DNA from: Fulvivirga imtechensis AK7
GTDB lineage: Bacteria; Bacteroidota; Bacteroidia; Cytophagales; Cyclobacteriaceae
Assembly: GCF_000331535.1 (NCBI RefSeq)
Contig: NZ_AMZN01000045.1
Coordinates: forward strand, 1-64,000
Length of the DNA stretch: 64,000 bases
Direction of reading: 5' to 3'
Below are positions 44,829 to 54,335 of the stretch, one piece after another; position 1 is the first letter of the stretch, and the number at the start of each line of letters is the position of its first letter. The position numbers and the translations under genes were made by a program. The notes under the pieces are model-generated. The model was not told the DNA's origin and ran no database searches. It worked only from the letters and a program-made list of their open reading frames with translations.

Positions 44829-46573
44829 GGCCGTTCCAGTGTTGACAGATCGCCTTCTGGTAAACCCAGCTCCCGCGCCTTCAAAAGCCTTCTTAATATC
44901 TTTCCGCTGCGTGTTTTCGGGAGATGGTCTGTAAAGGCAATTTCCTTAGGAGCCACTGCAGCTCCCAGCTTTTTGCGTGCATGGGCGATAATGTCCAATC
45001 TTAGATTATCGTCTGCCTTATTTTTGGGTTTTAGCACAACGAAAGCCTTTACCATTTCCCCGATCGTAGGGTCGGGTTTTCCTATCACTGCCGCTTCGGC
45101 AATAGCCGGATGTTCCATTAAAGCACTTTCCACTTCAAAAGGCCCCACCATATGGCCGGAGGTTTTTATGATGTCATCTGCGCGGCCAACAAACCAGTAA
45201 TATCCATCTTTATCACGGTTTGCCAGGTCGCCTGTGACGTACCATTCACCCCGAAAGCACTTGTTGTAACGTTCTTCTTCATGCAGGTATGTTTTGAACA
45301 TGGAAGGCCAGCCTTTTTTCAATACCAGATGTCCGTCTTTACCTGGTTTATCAATGATACGAAATTTGTCATCCGTAACCTCTGCAATGGCCGCTTCTAT
45401 ACCAGGCAAAGGTTTGCCCATAGAGCCTGGTTTTACCGGCATGTTTCGATAATTGGAGATCATAATGCCACCTGTTTCGGTCTGCCACCAGTTGTCAAGT
45501 ACAGGCACCTCAAAGGTTTCTTCACCCCAGCGCACGGCTTCGGCATGAAGTGGTTCGCCAACGCTTAACACCAGTCTCAGGTGCTCCAGGTTGTATTGTT
45601 TACGAGGCTTAATGTTCATCCTCATCAGCCTGCGGAAGGCAGTTGGGGCAGTGTACCAAACATTTACCTTATGCTCTTCCAGGATGGAGTACCACCTGGC
45701 GGCATCAAATTCTTCTTCATCCACGATATTGGTTACGCCATTGACCAGCGGTGCGATGATTCCGTAGCTGGTGCCAGTTACCCATCCGGGATCAGCCGTA
45801 CACCAGTAAATATCATCCGGGTGGAAGTCTAACACCAACTGGCCTGTAATAAAATGTATTAATACTGCTTTATGTACGTGCAGCGCCCCTTTAGGCATAC
45901 CCGTAGTGCCGCTGGTAAAATGCAAAAGAGCCGGATCGTCCTCGTTTGTAGGAGGAATGGTAAAGCCGGAGGAGGCTTTCAACATCAGGTAGGGGAGTGA
46001 TAATACATGGTCGTTGATATGTGCTTCTGCATCTGTCAGTAATATTTTTTGCAGCTTTGGAAGCCGGTCGAGTTGAGGCTTTATTTTTTTATAGAACTGA
46101 TCCAGGGTAGTCACCACTACTTTTGCCTCACCTCTTGATAACCGTTGGTATACCGGCTCGGGTCCAAACACAGAAAAAAGCGGACAGAAAATGGCTGTCT
46201 TCTTCAGCGTTCCCAAAGCTGCAATGTATAGCTCAGGGACACGGTTTAGAAGCGTAAAAACAGTTTCTCCTTTTGTAACTCCCAGCATGGTCAACACATT
46301 GGCAAACTGATTGGAAGATCTGTGGAGATCATTGTAGGTAAAATCTTTTGTGGAGCGATTTTTCATGACCCAACGAATGGCAACATGATTTTTTAGCGCT
46401 CCTGCGGCATGTCGGTCCACAGCTTCGTGGGCAATGTTCATACCCTGTCCATCAGGAAGGCCTTCCAGCTTTTCATGTACTTTCTTCCAACTAAAGGAGT
46501 CTTGCAACGAATCATAATCCTTCAGGTGAGGCACTGTTACAATGGTTTGGTGATTTACTTCTGACATGAGCAT
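44825..46573 (-). CDS. Acetyl-/acyl-CoA synthetase, AMP-forming
   Basis: A 582-residue ANL-superfamily ligase. The P-loop is [10 protein letters not shown] at 220-229, WWQTETGG marks the acyl-binding region, [20 protein letters not shown] the hinge, and TRSGKILRR the C-terminal catalytic Lys (about 558). The length fits the shorter AcsA type. It is the first gene of a six-gene overlapping operon with E1, E2 and ACP. It activates acetate or a short acid as acyl-AMP and passes it to CoA or possibly to the operon ACP. A second in-frame ATG two codons later could be the true start. Confidence 0.92.
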   Translation of the reverse strand: MLMSEVNHQTIVTVPHLKDYDSLQDSFSWKKVHEKLEGLPDGQGMNIAHEAVDRHAAGALKNHVAIRWVMKNRSTKDFTYNDLHRSSNQFANVLTMLGVTKGETVFTLLNRVPELYIAALGTLKKTAIFCPLFSVFGPEPVYQRLSRGEAKVVVTTLDQFYKKIKPQLDRLPKLQKILLTDAEAHINDHVLSLPYLMLKASSGFTIPPTNEDDPALLHFTSGTTGMPKGALHVHKAVLIHFITGQLVLDFHPDDIYWCTADPGWVTGTSYGIIAPLVNGVTNIVDEEEFDAARWYSILEEHKVNVWYTAPTAFRRLMRMNIKPRKQYNLEHLRLVLSVGEPLHAEAVRWGEETFEVPVLDNWWQTETGGIMISNYRNMPVKPGSMGKPLPGIEAAIAEVTDDKFRIIDKPGKDGHLVLKKGWPSMFKTYLHEEERYNKCFRGEWYVTGDLANRDKDGYYWFVGRADDIIKTSGHMVGPFEVESALMEHPAIAEAAVIGKPDPTIGEMVKAFVVLKPKNKADDNLRLDIIAHARKKLGAAVAPKEIAFTDHLPKTRSGKILRRLLKARELGLPEGDLSTLERP

Positions 46574-46696
46574 AGCAAGGTTTATTTCGTATAAAGTAAA
46601 AATATGCCTATGCCGTCATGTTAACAATGACAGATATCCTGCAGGCTTTATGACATTGCTCATAAAACACAGGCGCTGCTTTAAAGTCTGGTGCTG

Positions 46697-47101
46697 CTAT
46701 TCCGGTACGCCCATATGCTGCCGGAGCCTTTTGCGTAACGGTCGATGTTTCATAATAGATTGACTCATTTGTCGGCAGAAAACAGAATCACGGTCTGCCT
46801 GGTTCAGCATAAGTTTCAGCATGTTCCTCCTGATGAGGGTATCCGCTATTACGAGGCTGTCCACTTCGGAAAATCGGTACATCCTTCTCATCATCCTGGC
46901 CCGCATAGCATGCATGGGAGGATACTTTGAGTGCATTTGGTTAAGAAATTTTTCAAGATAAACAGAATCTGAGAGGATGGCATCAAATATATCTACCTGC
47001 ATAGCAGGGTCTTTAAGCAAGGTATCAGGCTGAAATCTTCTTTCAGAGTTGCAAGCGCCAAACATAATCGCACAAAAGAGTATAATAATAGTTGTTTTCA
47101 T
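46697..47101 (-). CDS. Small Met/Arg-rich lipoprotein, unknown
   Basis: A 134-residue lipoprotein (MFGAC, Cys17). The mature part is rich in Met, Arg and His (HSKYPPMHAMRARMMRRMYR), reminiscent of periplasmic helical metal- or stress-sensing proteins, but no family is recognised. A large inverted repeat lies just upstream (47127-47191). It is a single gene after the flavodoxin-like gene on the same strand. Confidence 0.7.
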   Translation of the reverse strand: MKTTIIILFCAIMFGACNSERRFQPDTLLKDPAMQVDIFDAILSDSVYLEKFLNQMHSKYPPMHAMRARMMRRMYRFSEVDSLVIADTLIRRNMLKLMLNQADRDSVFCRQMSQSIMKHRPLRKRLRQHMGVPE

Positions 47102-47126
47102 GATTCGGGATTTGGTTTAAACAAGT

Positions 47127-47191
47127 GATATCCCCCTGATCGTTAGGTTATGTGGCGGAGAAAACATGGCCCCAAACGATCGGGAGATATC
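47127..47191. repeat. Inverted repeat upstream of the small lipoprotein gene
   Basis: gatatccccctgatcgtt (47127-47144) and aacgatcgggagatatc (47175-47191) pair with one small bulge around a 30-base loop. A T-run follows only on the plus strand, opposite to the local genes. An operator, an attenuator or a terminator acting on antisense transcription are all possible. Confidence 0.5.
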
Positions 47192-47214
47192 GGTTTTTTA
47201 TGTATTTGGATGGC

Positions 47215-48210
47215 TTACTTTACAATAAAATAAATATTGGTCTGCCACTTGCTGGTATCTTTCTCTATCATGGGGTCCGACAGGTATTCTTCTATCATCA
47301 GTTCCCTTGTTAGCTTGTTTTCGTTCAGGTATTCTTCCATCGCTGCATAAGCGGGCCTCATACCGTCATCGTATGGACCATAGTAGGTGGTGGTGATCAC
47401 TGTTGACGGAGGGATCGTGAGCTTGCCAAATCCCTTAATATCGGGCACTTTGCCCTGAACGGGAACAGCAGCGGCCAGTTCTGTTTCCTTCTTTTCTTCA
47501 TCTATTTTGTAGTAGATAGCACATGGAGGATCAGAAGGCTGTATGCCTGCTTTTTGAAGATTCTCATAAATAGCATCGTAATTTTTTGTAAAGAAGTTCG
47601 AGAGACTGTCAAATGCTACTGTTTCCCTTTTTGTGACAAAGGTTTTTTCAGGCCAACTGATCTTTTTAACATCATATTTTACTTTAGTTTCCATAATAGA
47701 CTTGTTTTTAGTGAGTAGTTGCTTTATTCTTTTCGTAATCTCTTCTGCCTTTTCCGAAGCATCCGAAAGCTGAGAGGCCGATGATATTCCATCCACCTCT
47801 TTTAAAGTATAAGTGCCTTCTCCTGAAGTGCTGAGCACAATCAATTTTTCTTTAGATCTCACATCATCTACAAAAGCTCTGGCATTGGGCTGCGGTTTGG
47901 AATACTCCCAGGTGTGGAGGATCACCATGGCGGCCCAGCCTTCCTCGGTCAAATCAGGCAACGCTGAAACGTCAACTACCTTAATGTAAACGGGGTTTTC
48001 TCTTAGTTTTTCTATTATCAATTGGACAACAGTGTCTTTGTAAGTGCTGCCCTGTGTCGCTACCAATACATGGTATGGTTGTGCGGATGTGTTAACTTCA
48101 AAGGGCTTGGCTACTTCCATAGAATGGGTTGTAAGGTACCATACCATCATCACGATAAGTATGAATACAATGCTTAGTATCACTAAACCCACTTTTTGCC
48201 ATCGCTTCAT
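47215..48210 (-). CDS. Membrane-anchored flavodoxin-like/GyrI-like fusion protein
   Basis: A 331-residue protein with one N-terminal TM segment (about 8-27). A flavodoxin-like alpha/beta domain at about 45-170 follows (HVLVATQGSTYKDTVVQLI, VLSTSGEGTY). The C-terminal GyrI-like effector-binding domain spans about 180-331 (VFVTK-type strands, VITTTYYGPYDDGMRPAYAAMEEY, then YLSDP). GyrI-like domains bind amphipathic small molecules. The combination suggests a ligand-responsive redox or trapping protein outside the cytoplasm, but FMN binding is unproven. It precedes the small lipoprotein gene. Confidence 0.72.
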   Translation of the reverse strand: MKRWQKVGLVILSIVFILIVMMVWYLTTHSMEVAKPFEVNTSAQPYHVLVATQGSTYKDTVVQLIIEKLRENPVYIKVVDVSALPDLTEEGWAAMVILHTWEYSKPQPNARAFVDDVRSKEKLIVLSTSGEGTYTLKEVDGISSASQLSDASEKAEEITKRIKQLLTKNKSIMETKVKYDVKKISWPEKTFVTKRETVAFDSLSNFFTKNYDAIYENLQKAGIQPSDPPCAIYYKIDEEKKETELAAAVPVQGKVPDIKGFGKLTIPPSTVITTTYYGPYDDGMRPAYAAMEEYLNENKLTRELMIEEYLSDPMIEKDTSKWQTNIYFIVK

Positions 48211-48328
48211 AGGGTGAATAGTTTTGATAGTTGATCTTATATTTCAAAGCTAGCACTCGTGGGAGCCGAAAATCGATGATAAGTGTTATGGGCACCTTAT
48301 GATTTTCGTCTTGGTCCAAGTAAGATAT

Positions 48329-50098
48329 TTATTCGATGCACACCTTACATCCATTCACATCGCTAAGAATACCTTTTTGTATTACCTGGCTGTTCCGCGA
48401 ATGATAGCGAAAGATCGTTATCCCTTTCAGCCCTTCCCGCCATGCCGTTTTGTAAATAAAATCCACATCTTCCCTGGTGGCTTCCTTTGGTAGATTGATA
48501 GTTTTTGAGACAGCATTATCTGTGTACTTTTGAAAAGCAGTCTGGTGCCTGAGGTGCCACAGAGGCGCTATTTCCAATGCTGTTTTGAAAATATTCTTCA
48601 TCTTTTCCGGGATTGAAACAAGACCACTGAGGGTGCCGGTTTGTTGAATATGTTCAGTTACAACCGAGGGCTCGATTTGATGCCTTTGCATGTAGCGGAT
48701 CAGGCTATTGTTGATCTCTTCCAGCGTTTCATCCTGCAGGATATGCTGTCGCTGATAGGCCAATGCGAAAAAAGGCTCAATGGATGAGGATGTATCAGCA
48801 ATGATGGATATGGTGCCGGTTGGGGCAATGCTTGTGCGTGTCGCATTTCTGACAGGTGAATTGGGGTAGTATATACTTTTCTCCCAGTTTTGAAATACTC
48901 CACGCTCTTTGCATAGCCCCTTAGAGGCATTCCAGCTATTTTCTGCTATAAATTTCATCAGCCGTTCTGCCAGGTGTACCGCCTTATTAGACTCATACGG
49001 GATCTCCAACTTGCTTAGTGCCTCTGCCCAACCCATTACGCCCAGACCGATCTTCCGGTTTCCCAGAGCTATTTTTCTCATTTCCGGTGACAGGTAATTA
49101 TTGATCTCAATAACATTGTCCAGGAAACGCACAGCAATATTTACTGTTTGCGCGAGCCCGTTCCAATCCAGCGTGGTCTGTCCCTGGTGGTCATCTACAA
49201 ACCTGGATAGGTTAATTGATCCCAGATTACACGACTCATTGGACAGCAGCGGAACCTCTCCGCAGGGATTGGTAGCCTCAATTTTTCCAATATCCGGTGT
49301 GGGGTTAAAGGTATTGATAGTATCCAGGAAAATAAGTCCCGGGTCGCCGCTGGTCCATGCGCTTTCGGTAACCAGGTCCCACAATTGCCGTGCTTTGATC
49401 TTTTTTACCACCTGTTGTGTATTGGGGTGTATGAGCTTCCATGATGCATCCTGCTCCAAAGCCGCCATAAAGGCATCAGATATGCCGATGGAAATATTAA
49501 AATTTCTCAGGTTTCCCTCTTTTCTTTTGCAGGTTATGAATTCCTCGATATCCGGGTGGTCAATTCCTAAGATGCCCATATTGGCGCCTCTTCGTTTTCC
49601 ACCCTGTTTAACGTATTCTGTTGTGGCATTGAATATTTTCATAAAGGAAACAGGGCCTGCCGCTGTGCCCTGTGTACGGTGGAGCCGGTCATTTTTTGGC
49701 CGGAGGTGGCTGAAGTTAAATCCTGTGCCTCCGGCATGTTGCTGGATCAATGCTGCCAGCCTGAGGGCGCTGAAGATATCCGCCAAATGATCATATACCG
49801 GCAGTACAAAGCAGGCGCTCAACTGACCGGACGGGGTACCGGCATTCATCAGCGTGGGAGAGTTGGGAAGAAAACGGAGATCCATCATTACATCAAGAAA
49901 GCGTCTTTCCCAGCAGGAAGCATCTTTATCTGTACCCCATTGCAATTCGGCCTGTGCTACAGCATGCGCTACACGCTGAAATAGTTGTTTCGGGGTTTCA
50001 ATGAGGTTGCCATACTTATCCCTTCTCAGGTACCGGCTTTCCAATACTTTTATGGCGTTTTTAGCAAGTTTTACACTATGGGGTGTTTTTGTGGTCAC
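48329..50098 (-). CDS. nrdJ: Adenosylcobalamin-dependent (class II) ribonucleotide reductase
   Basis: A 589-residue enzyme reducing ribonucleotides to deoxyribonucleotides with coenzyme B12. Active-site residues are Cys96 (GQLSACFVLP), the radical Cys279 and Glu281 in NPCGE, and the second redox Cys290 in SNESCNLGS. HAGGTGFNFSHLRP is at 121-134, and the C-terminal CKVC tail supplies the shuttle cysteines. There is no N-terminal ATP cone, so the protein is shorter than many class II enzymes. It is a single gene divergent from a methyltransferase. Confidence 0.9.
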   Translation of the reverse strand: MTTKTPHSVKLAKNAIKVLESRYLRRDKYGNLIETPKQLFQRVAHAVAQAELQWGTDKDASCWERRFLDVMMDLRFLPNSPTLMNAGTPSGQLSACFVLPVYDHLADIFSALRLAALIQQHAGGTGFNFSHLRPKNDRLHRTQGTAAGPVSFMKIFNATTEYVKQGGKRRGANMGILGIDHPDIEEFITCKRKEGNLRNFNISIGISDAFMAALEQDASWKLIHPNTQQVVKKIKARQLWDLVTESAWTSGDPGLIFLDTINTFNPTPDIGKIEATNPCGEVPLLSNESCNLGSINLSRFVDDHQGQTTLDWNGLAQTVNIAVRFLDNVIEINNYLSPEMRKIALGNRKIGLGVMGWAEALSKLEIPYESNKAVHLAERLMKFIAENSWNASKGLCKERGVFQNWEKSIYYPNSPVRNATRTSIAPTGTISIIADTSSSIEPFFALAYQRQHILQDETLEEINNSLIRYMQRHQIEPSVVTEHIQQTGTLSGLVSIPEKMKNIFKTALEIAPLWHLRHQTAFQKYTDNAVSKTINLPKEATREDVDFIYKTAWREGLKGITIFRYHSRNSQVIQKGILSDVNGCKVCIE

Positions 50099-50239
50099 AG
50101 CTACAAATCATTAGGTGCAAGCAAGTCGATATTCCTGATATTCCGTATGACAACTGTTGGAGCTCGCTATGATAGTTGTCATTTCAAATGATGAAGTTGT
50201 TAGCGTTCTTAATGCAGTGAACTAAAGCAACAAACAGAT

Positions 50240-50896
50240 ATGAAAAAGCAATTTTCTTTTGATGAGCATGTAGCCGAGTATGACGAATGGTATGACCGGT
50301 ACCCCTGGGTATTCAGATCAGAGGTAGAGATATTGAGGGAGATGATCCCTACAGGTGAAAAGCTCAAAGGTATAGAAGTAGGAGTAGGCACCGGTCGGTT
50401 TTCAAAAGCTTTGGATATAAAGGAAGGTGTTGAGCCATCTGCAAATATGAGATCAGTAGCCCTGGAGAGAGGCCTGGAGACAATGGATGGTGTGGCAGAA
50501 AGTCTGCCGTATGCAGACCACAGGTTTGATTTTGTGCTGATGAACTTTTGTATCAGCTATTTTGAGAATCTACACATCCCTTTTAAGGAGGCCAATCGCG
50601 TTTTGAACAACAATGGAGCATTGGTGGTGGGTTTTATTGATAAGGAGAGCATTATAGGCAGCTATTATGAGGAGCATAAGCCTGAAAGTACCTTCTATAA
50701 AAACGCTAATTTTTTTACTGTTAAGAAAGTGTTACAGGAGTTAAAAAATGCCGGATTTAAGCACACAATTATACGTCAGACCTTATTTGGTTCACTGGAT
50801 GAAATTAAAGAGCTTCAACCATCCAGGCGGGGATATGGCGAAGGCTCATTTGTAGTGGTAAGGGCTACACGAAAAAAACAGGTTGAAGAAGAGTAG
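50240..50896 (+). CDS. SAM-dependent methyltransferase (Methyltransf_11 type)
   Basis: A 218-residue class I methyltransferase. Motif I is GIEVGVGTGRFSKAL at about 44-58, with GVEPSANM next and DFVLMNFCISYF at about 97-108. The YDEWYDRYPWVF opening is common in this group of small bacterial methyltransferases. The substrate is unknown. It starts 141 bp from the divergent nrdJ gene and is followed by an alcohol dehydrogenase. Confidence 0.87.
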   Translation: MKKQFSFDEHVAEYDEWYDRYPWVFRSEVEILREMIPTGEKLKGIEVGVGTGRFSKALDIKEGVEPSANMRSVALERGLETMDGVAESLPYADHRFDFVLMNFCISYFENLHIPFKEANRVLNNNGALVVGFIDKESIIGSYYEEHKPESTFYKNANFFTVKKVLQELKNAGFKHTIIRQTLFGSLDEIKELQPSRRGYGEGSFVVVRATRKKQVEEE

Positions 50897-50952
50897 TTAG
50901 GCATCTGGTCCGGGAATTCATTAAATTTATAATTCATTTGCCGGTATGCGAA

Positions 50953-51990
50953 ATGAGAGCATGGCTCCTAAAAAATATCACTGATCTTACGAAGGATGAA
51001 CACCCTCTTCATCTGGGAAATGTACCGGTCCCTGTTCCGTCTGACAATGAAATATTGGTCAAAGTATCGTGTTGTGGTGTATGTCATACTGAACTGGACG
51101 AAATAGAAGGCAGGACATCCCCTCCGGCCTTTCCTGTAATACCCGGACATCAGGTAGTAGGAATTGTGGAAGAGCAGGGTGCCACTGCCAGTAGGTTTAA
51201 ACAAGGTGATCGTGTAGGAATTGCCTGGATTTATTCTGCCTGTGGTGAATGCGAATATTGCAAGGCGGGCTTGGAAAATCTTTGCCCTTGTTTCAAGGCT
51301 ACCGGACGTGATAGCAATGGTGGATATGCCGAATTTATTGTGGTAAACGAACATTTTGCATATCACATTCCCGCTGATTTTTCCGATGAGGAAGCGGCAC
51401 CATTGCTTTGTGCAGGCGCTATTGGTTACAGGTCACTAAAGCTGGCGAACCTAAATAACGGACAGACGCTTGGATTGACAGGCTTTGGAGCTTCGGGGCA
51501 TCAGGTCTTAAAAATGGCTCGCTATCTATTCCCGGCCTCTGAAATTTTTGTTTTTGCCAGGAGCGAATACGAGCAGGATTTTGCCTTAGAGTTGGGAGCC
51601 GCCTGGGCCGGTGATATCTCGGATAAACCACCTCATAAACTCAATGCTATTATCGATACAACTCCTGTATGGAGCACAGTAGTTGCCTCATTATCCTGTA
51701 TCAAACCGGGAGGCAGGTTGGTGATCAATGCTATTCGCAAGGAATCGACAGATCAAAAAGCACTCCTTGAGTTACATTACCAGGATCACCTGTGGATGGA
51801 AAAAGAGATCAAGTCGGTGGCTAATATTGTACGTAAGGATGTGGAGGAGTTCTTAAAGCTGGCAGCGATTATTCCTCTTCGTCCTGTTATTGAGCGCTAT
51901 CCTTTTGAACGGGCCAATGAAGCTCTTGTTGATCTCAAACATAAACATGTGAGAGGTGGAAAGGTACTGGTTTTCAACAATCAGGGCTAA
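50953..51990 (+). CDS. Zinc-dependent alcohol dehydrogenase
   Basis: A 345-residue medium-chain dehydrogenase (ATG at 50953 chosen; an in-frame TTG lies five codons upstream). The catalytic zinc site uses Cys44 (CGVCHTE) and His66 (PGHQVVG). The structural zinc site uses Cys97, Cys100, Cys103 and Cys111 (CGECEYCKAGLENLCP). The nucleotide fold is LTGFGASGHQVLKMA at about 172-186. It is probably NAD-dependent and oxidises or forms simple alcohols. It may be cotranscribed with the upstream methyltransferase. Confidence 0.93.
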   Translation: MRAWLLKNITDLTKDEHPLHLGNVPVPVPSDNEILVKVSCCGVCHTELDEIEGRTSPPAFPVIPGHQVVGIVEEQGATASRFKQGDRVGIAWIYSACGECEYCKAGLENLCPCFKATGRDSNGGYAEFIVVNEHFAYHIPADFSDEEAAPLLCAGAIGYRSLKLANLNNGQTLGLTGFGASGHQVLKMARYLFPASEIFVFARSEYEQDFALELGAAWAGDISDKPPHKLNAIIDTTPVWSTVVASLSCIKPGGRLVINAIRKESTDQKALLELHYQDHLWMEKEIKSVANIVRKDVEEFLKLAAIIPLRPVIERYPFERANEALVDLKHKHVRGGKVLVFNNQG

Positions 51991-52225
51991 ACCTCTTTTT
52001 CAAAGTGGTCAGTTCTGCACTTTAACCCTTCATGTCATGCTAATGGCCCGGATCCTAATAATCATTATAATATTAACAGTTGATAAGGCATGGAGCTTGA
52101 CTCTGTAACAAACGTTACAAAAGTATTTAGTGGATTGGTATAATTTAGTGAATTGACGGTTGTCTGATTCAAACGGTCTTTTTGAAGCGATAGAGCCAGA
52201 AGTGTTTGAAAGGAAAATTAAATAA

Positions 52226-52359
52226 TGGCTCAAGAAACCGTTCTCGCCAATTAGCGGGATGAAGTCCCAAAAAGCTGAGTCCATACAACTGTTACAACTG
52301 TCGGGGAGGGCATTTTTGGAACGATCGTAACGCAGACATTGGCGTTTTCTTAGAGACAC
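52226..52359. mobile_element. MITE-A copy with degraded left end
   Basis: The right end gcgttttcttagagacac and the internal ggatgaagtcccaaaaagc match the family. The left terminus has decayed (tggctcaagaaacc). The globin ATG is 18 bp beyond the right end. The rest of the 51991-52377 gap is unrecognised. Confidence 0.65.
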
Positions 52360-52377
52360 TTAATTAACAATATAATA

Positions 52378-52794
52378 ATGGAACAAACAATGGAGATTGG
52401 TAAGATTACGCTCGTTCAAAACAGCTATGGACGATGCTTGAGTAGTGGAAAGCTGCTGGAAACGTTTTATGAAAATTTTCTTTCCAGCAGCAGGGATGTG
52501 GCAGATAAGTTTAGAAATACCGATTTCGAACAACAACGCAAGCTGTTAAGGCACGGTATCAATTTAATGATCATGTATGCCGCAGGGAACATTGCCGGTC
52601 AGACAGGATTAAAACGCATCAAAGAGAGTCACAGCCGAGGCAGAATGAATATAGAGCCACGATTCTACGCCCTCTGGAAGGCAGCATTGATAAAAGCCAT
52701 CGCTGAGCATGACAGAGATTTCAACGTGGAGATTAAAGCAGCCTGGAATGAGGTGTTGGACAAGGGTATAGTTTTAATTACGGAGGGGTATTGA
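52378..52794 (+). CDS. Single-domain globin
   Basis: A 138-residue bacterial globin. The proximal heme ligand is His85 in RIKESHSR, followed by the FYALWKAALIKAI helix and the C-terminal AAWNEVL helix typical of hemoglobin-like sensors. A fused transducer domain is absent. It could bind O2 or NO. The gene starts 18 bp after a MITE-A copy that probably carries or replaced its promoter region. Confidence 0.83.
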   Translation: MEQTMEIGKITLVQNSYGRCLSSGKLLETFYENFLSSSRDVADKFRNTDFEQQRKLLRHGINLMIMYAAGNIAGQTGLKRIKESHSRGRMNIEPRFYALWKAALIKAIAEHDRDFNVEIKAAWNEVLDKGIVLITEGY

Positions 52795-52838
52795 ATACAA
52801 ATTTTGAGATCATGCTGTATTTTTTGGGAGTTAATGAA

Positions 52839-52945
52839 GCTTGTGAGGTCCCAAAAATCAGAGTCCCGTACAGTTGTTACAGTTGTATGGGATGAGCATT
52901 TTTGGGACTAACCTAATATAAGCATTGGCGTTTTCTTAGTGACAC
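52839..52945. mobile_element. Truncated MITE-A copy
   Basis: The right half is present: gaggtcccaaaaatcag, gagcatttttgggac, and the end gcgttttcttagtgacac. The left terminal repeat is missing, and no duplication can be defined. Confidence 0.55.
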
Positions 52946-52958
52946 TGTCTAAGAAAGT

Positions 52959-53378
52959 TTAAGTTGTTTGCAGTATGGTTTGATTTGGGAATGGCAGCTT
53001 TGTTTCTTCAAAGTCTTGTGAAAGCCCATTAGAGCGATTAAAAAGTGTGGAGGTGCCGTTTCTCATGTAACTGAGTGAGGGGGCAAGAGTGTTTTCACAA
53101 ATTAGCAACCATTTTAGAAAGAGTGAGGGGGGAATGATGCTTCCATAATTTATTTCACCAGTGAAGGCTGTATAACACTTAATATAAGGATCCTTAATAT
53201 GCTCCCAGTTGATTATAAAAGAGAAATCATAATGATTAATAGTCTCAAGGGCAATACCGATAAAGGGTGTTTCTATTAAAATGTCATTCTTGTTAATTAT
53301 AAAATTCCCTCGGAATTCATGATTCATATTTAGCGCTATTGAAAAATCACGCCCACTAGAGAAGGTAAAGGAGTTCAT
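52959..53378 (-). CDS. Hypothetical protein
   Basis: A 139-residue predicted protein (MNSFTFSSGRDFSIALNMNH start) with strand-rich, aromatic composition and no signal peptide or known motif. I do not recognise it. It is more AT-rich than its neighbours and sits between two MITE-A copies, so it may be recently acquired or degenerating. Confidence 0.5.
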   Translation of the reverse strand: MNSFTFSSGRDFSIALNMNHEFRGNFIINKNDILIETPFIGIALETINHYDFSFIINWEHIKDPYIKCYTAFTGEINYGSIIPPSLFLKWLLICENTLAPSLSYMRNGTSTLFNRSNGLSQDFEETKLPFPNQTILQTT

Positions 53379-53535
53379 TGGTCGAGTTGGTTTTTAAAAT
53401 GAGTAGAAAACTAGCTAATTATACGCACTCATTCTAATCTCATACGTGATAAATCCGGGAGTAGGTCGCAAAATAACTGTTTTCGGGGATGCATGACACT
53501 AGAAAATTTGCAAATTCTTGTACAAAGGTCAATTC

Positions 53536-53678
53536 CTTCTTGTAACAAACGCTAAGTGGCCTAAGAAAGCGTCAAAATTTAAAAGCCAAAAAAGCGGAGT
53601 CCCGTACAGATTTACAGATTAGGGGTGAGCGTTTTTGGGATAAGCGTAATATAGGCATTGACACTTTCTTAGACGCAC
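53536..53678. mobile_element. MITE-A copy with imperfect duplication
   Basis: The left cttcttgtaacaaac...ctaagtgg and right actttcttagacgcac ends are diverged family ends. The flanks caattc (53530-53535) and taattc (53679-53684) match at 5 of 6 bases. The insertion point falls at the stop codon of the downstream SRPBCC gene. The remaining part of the gap is unrecognised. Confidence 0.65.
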
Positions 53679-53682
53679 TAAT

Positions 53683-54150
53683 TCACCTCCCTAACATCTC
53701 CCCAGTCCTCAAATAATAATTCATTGCTTTTTCCCACCACTCCATCGATTTCCTGAAATCTTCGGCTAACTGCTGTTTCAGGTATTTCTCCTGTTCCTCA
53801 GCCAGAGCCGTATAAATGTAGGTCACTTCTACAGGTGTGATACCTTTGTTTTCCTGATGCACCCGTATAGAGATCTTGACGACCATCTCTTTTGGGGTGA
53901 GCCTTACAAATTCAATTATCCCCTGATCCGGCTCATAGCGACTTACCATCCAGAAGGTAGTCTCCCTTCCATGAATGGATGTGCTAAACACACAATTCGC
54001 TTCTGCAAAGCCCGATTTGGAGTAGATCATATCATAACTCCAGCCATCCAGCCAGTCTTTTTCCCTGTTAGGGCATAGCAGGGGAAATATCTGCTGCAGT
54101 GTGCCTTCGATTTGCTGTATGTAGTGCATTGTTCTTTGTCTGCTTTTCAT
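53683..54150 (-). CDS. SRPBCC-superfamily protein
   Basis: A 155-residue protein of START/Bet v1-like character (HYIQQIEGTLQQIFPLLCP opening, TPVEVTYIYTALAEEQ strand, long C-terminal helix with WWEKAMNYYL). Such proteins bind hydrophobic ligands in a deep cavity. A second Met at residue 8 could be the start. It lies divergent from an AraC regulator. The function is unknown. Confidence 0.72.
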   Translation of the reverse strand: MKSRQRTMHYIQQIEGTLQQIFPLLCPNREKDWLDGWSYDMIYSKSGFAEANCVFSTSIHGRETTFWMVSRYEPDQGIIEFVRLTPKEMVVKISIRVHQENKGITPVEVTYIYTALAEEQEKYLKQQLAEDFRKSMEWWEKAMNYYLRTGEMLGR

Positions 54151-54245
54151 AACATTTGGATCTTTTTGGCAATATTAGCCGGCTGACGTTACACTTTTGG
54201 TGTAAAAATCTATCAATCTGCCTATTACTCTTTCCATTCACAAGT

Positions 54246-54273
54246 CGTAAATCATAAATCATAAATTGAAATA
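54246..54273. repeat. Short heptanucleotide tract, unit CATAAAT
   Basis: Units cgtaaat, cataaat, cataaat, tgaaata are in 7-bp register, upstream of the AraC gene. This is a minor example of the window-wide heptamer pattern. Confidence 0.5.
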
Positions 54274-54335
54274 ACCAAATTTCTGTCCATACGTAAGAAC
54301 AACAGTGCCACCAGTTCCACTACTTGCTGATACCG

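Noticed and set aside
49101-49790. 229-residue frame on the plus strand opposite nrdJ
   Set aside because: It is the shadow of a well-supported ribonucleotide reductase on the other strand and has no family features.
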